A stretch of 53,630 bases of DNA, taken from assembly GCF_900129805.1 (NCBI RefSeq), contig NZ_FQWY01000015.1, positions 1-53,630 on the forward strand. Direction: 5' to 3'. Position 1 is the first letter of the stretch. The number at the start of each line of letters is the position of its first letter. This document shows, one piece after another, positions 53,179-53,630 of this stretch. Under the pieces are notes generated by a model. It was given only the letters and a program-made list of their open reading frames with translations, was not told the origin of the DNA and did not search any database. Made by a program: the position numbers and the translations under genes. Source of the stretch: Thermosyntropha lipolytica DSM 11003 (lineage in GTDB: Bacteria; Bacillota; Syntrophomonadia; Syntrophomonadales; Syntrophomonadaceae).

Positions 53179-53221
53179 CTCTATACACAATTTATAATTT
53201 TTTGCTAAACTGTGTATAGAG
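53179..53221. repeat. 11-bp inverted repeat in front of the IS607 transposase gene
   Basis: CTCTATACACA (53179-53189) and TGTGTATAGAG (53211-53221) are perfect inverted copies around 21 bases. The right arm runs into the ribosome site GAGGTGA. It could be an operator for the transposase's own DNA-binding domain, a translation-blocking hairpin, or an end-recognition site of the element. Confidence 0.6.
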
Positions 53222-53230
53222 GTGATTTTT

Positions 53231-53630
53231 GTGAAATATTACAGCATTGGGCAATTTGCCAAATTAATAGGAAAGACAGAACAAACATTAAGAAACTGGG
53301 ACAAGAAAGGAATTTTAAAGCCAGCTTATATAGCTCCATCTGGGTTCAGATATTATTCACAGGAACAGCTTAATCATTTTCTTGGCATTAAAAACATTAA
53401 GCCGGAGAGGAAAATTATAGGTTATTGTAGAGTAGCAAGCAATAAACAAAAAGATGATTTAAAAAGACAGGTGCAATATGTAAAAGAATACATGATAGCA
53501 AAAGGATACCAGTTTGAAATCATAACCGATATAGGAAGCGGGATAAATTACAACAAGCAAGGACTAAACAAACTTATTGATATGGTTACAAACAACGAAG
53601 TAGAGAAAATAGTTATTCTGTATAAAGATA
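53231..53630 (+). mobile_element. tnpA: IS607-family serine recombinase (TnpA), partial at the window edge
   Basis: The first 133 residues are present and the gene runs off the window. The N-terminus is a MerR-like helix-turn-helix (KYYSIGQFAKLIGKTEQTLRNWDKKGIL), followed by the resolvase catalytic domain (IIGYCRVASNKQKDDLKRQ, then TDIGSGINYNKQGLNKLID and EVEKIVILYKD). This order, HTH first, is specific to IS607-like transposases. The active-site serine is normally the first Ser of RVSS; here the sequence is RVAS, with Ala69 in that place. The start is GTG 53231 behind GAGGTGA. IS607 elements lack terminal inverted repeats; the left end should be within 53110-53230. A tnpB gene is expected beyond the window. 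Confidence 0.9.

Noticed and set aside
144-53630. CRISPR array, tRNA or rRNA genes
   Set aside because: No regularly spaced repeats and no tRNA-like or rRNA sequence were noticed on either strand; a dedicated RNA scan could not be run.

Overview
The window is chromosomal DNA of an endospore-forming, anaerobic member of the Firmicutes. Sporulation genes (spoIIP, yqxA, yqfC, yqfD), a CIRCE/HrcA heat-shock operon, a glycyl T-box leader, a Bacillus-like order of yqfC-yqfD-phoH-yqfF-ybeY-dgkA-cdd-era-recO-glyQS-ccpN-yqfL, and a set of CoA genes (thiolase, two acyl-CoA dehydrogenases, a CoA-transferase) fit a butyrate or fatty-acid metabolising clostridial lineage. Syntrophomonadaceae is my best guess. 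This rests on gene content and moderate G+C judged by eye, not on a database match.

Layout. 1-8 kb: a thiolase on the minus strand; comEA-comEC; then, on the minus strand, a purine permease with a consensus sigma-54 promoter and a FAD-dependent dehydrogenase. 8-13.9 kb: holA, rpsT (minus), spoIIP-yqxA, lepA-hemW. 13.9-20.3 kb: the HrcA regulon, hrcA, a thermosome-like (group II/III) chaperonin, grpE, dnaK and dnaJ, behind a perfect CIRCE operator. 20.3-26.2 kb: prmA, rsmE, mtaB, an XRE regulator and two tandem acyl-CoA dehydrogenase paralogues whose catalytic glutamate is replaced. 26.2-31.1 kb: HIT protein, rpsU, yqeY, a 33-residue membrane peptide, a chemoreceptor preceded by a run of 19 T, and a GGDEF-EAL gene broken by an in-frame TAG. 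31.2-34.2 kb: a sigma-54 activator and, behind a textbook -24/-12 promoter, a CoA-transferase. 34.3-51.1 kb: the long housekeeping and sporulation cluster ending with ccpN, the PPDK regulatory protein and ppdK. 51.4-53.6 kb: a secreted LysM protein, an iron-sulfur flavoprotein-like gene and the start of an IS607-family transposase cut by the window edge.

How the genes work together. Protein folding is one unit: HrcA binding at CIRCE should control an archaeal-type chaperonin together with the DnaK system. Acyl-CoA metabolism is scattered but shows dedicated regulation (sigma-54 with a PAS-containing activator; an XRE protein). CcpN, the PPDK regulatory protein and PPDK form a control-plus-enzyme set for pyruvate/PEP interconversion. 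Translation genes (glyQS with T-box, rpsT, rpsU, lepA, prmA, rsmE, mtaB, era, ybeY) are spread through the window.

The most unusual points are the thermosome-like chaperonin inside a bacterial hsp70 operon, the tandem acyl-CoA dehydrogenases without the usual base, two consensus sigma-54 promoters, the amber-interrupted c-di-GMP gene, and an IS607 recombinase with alanine at the expected catalytic serine.
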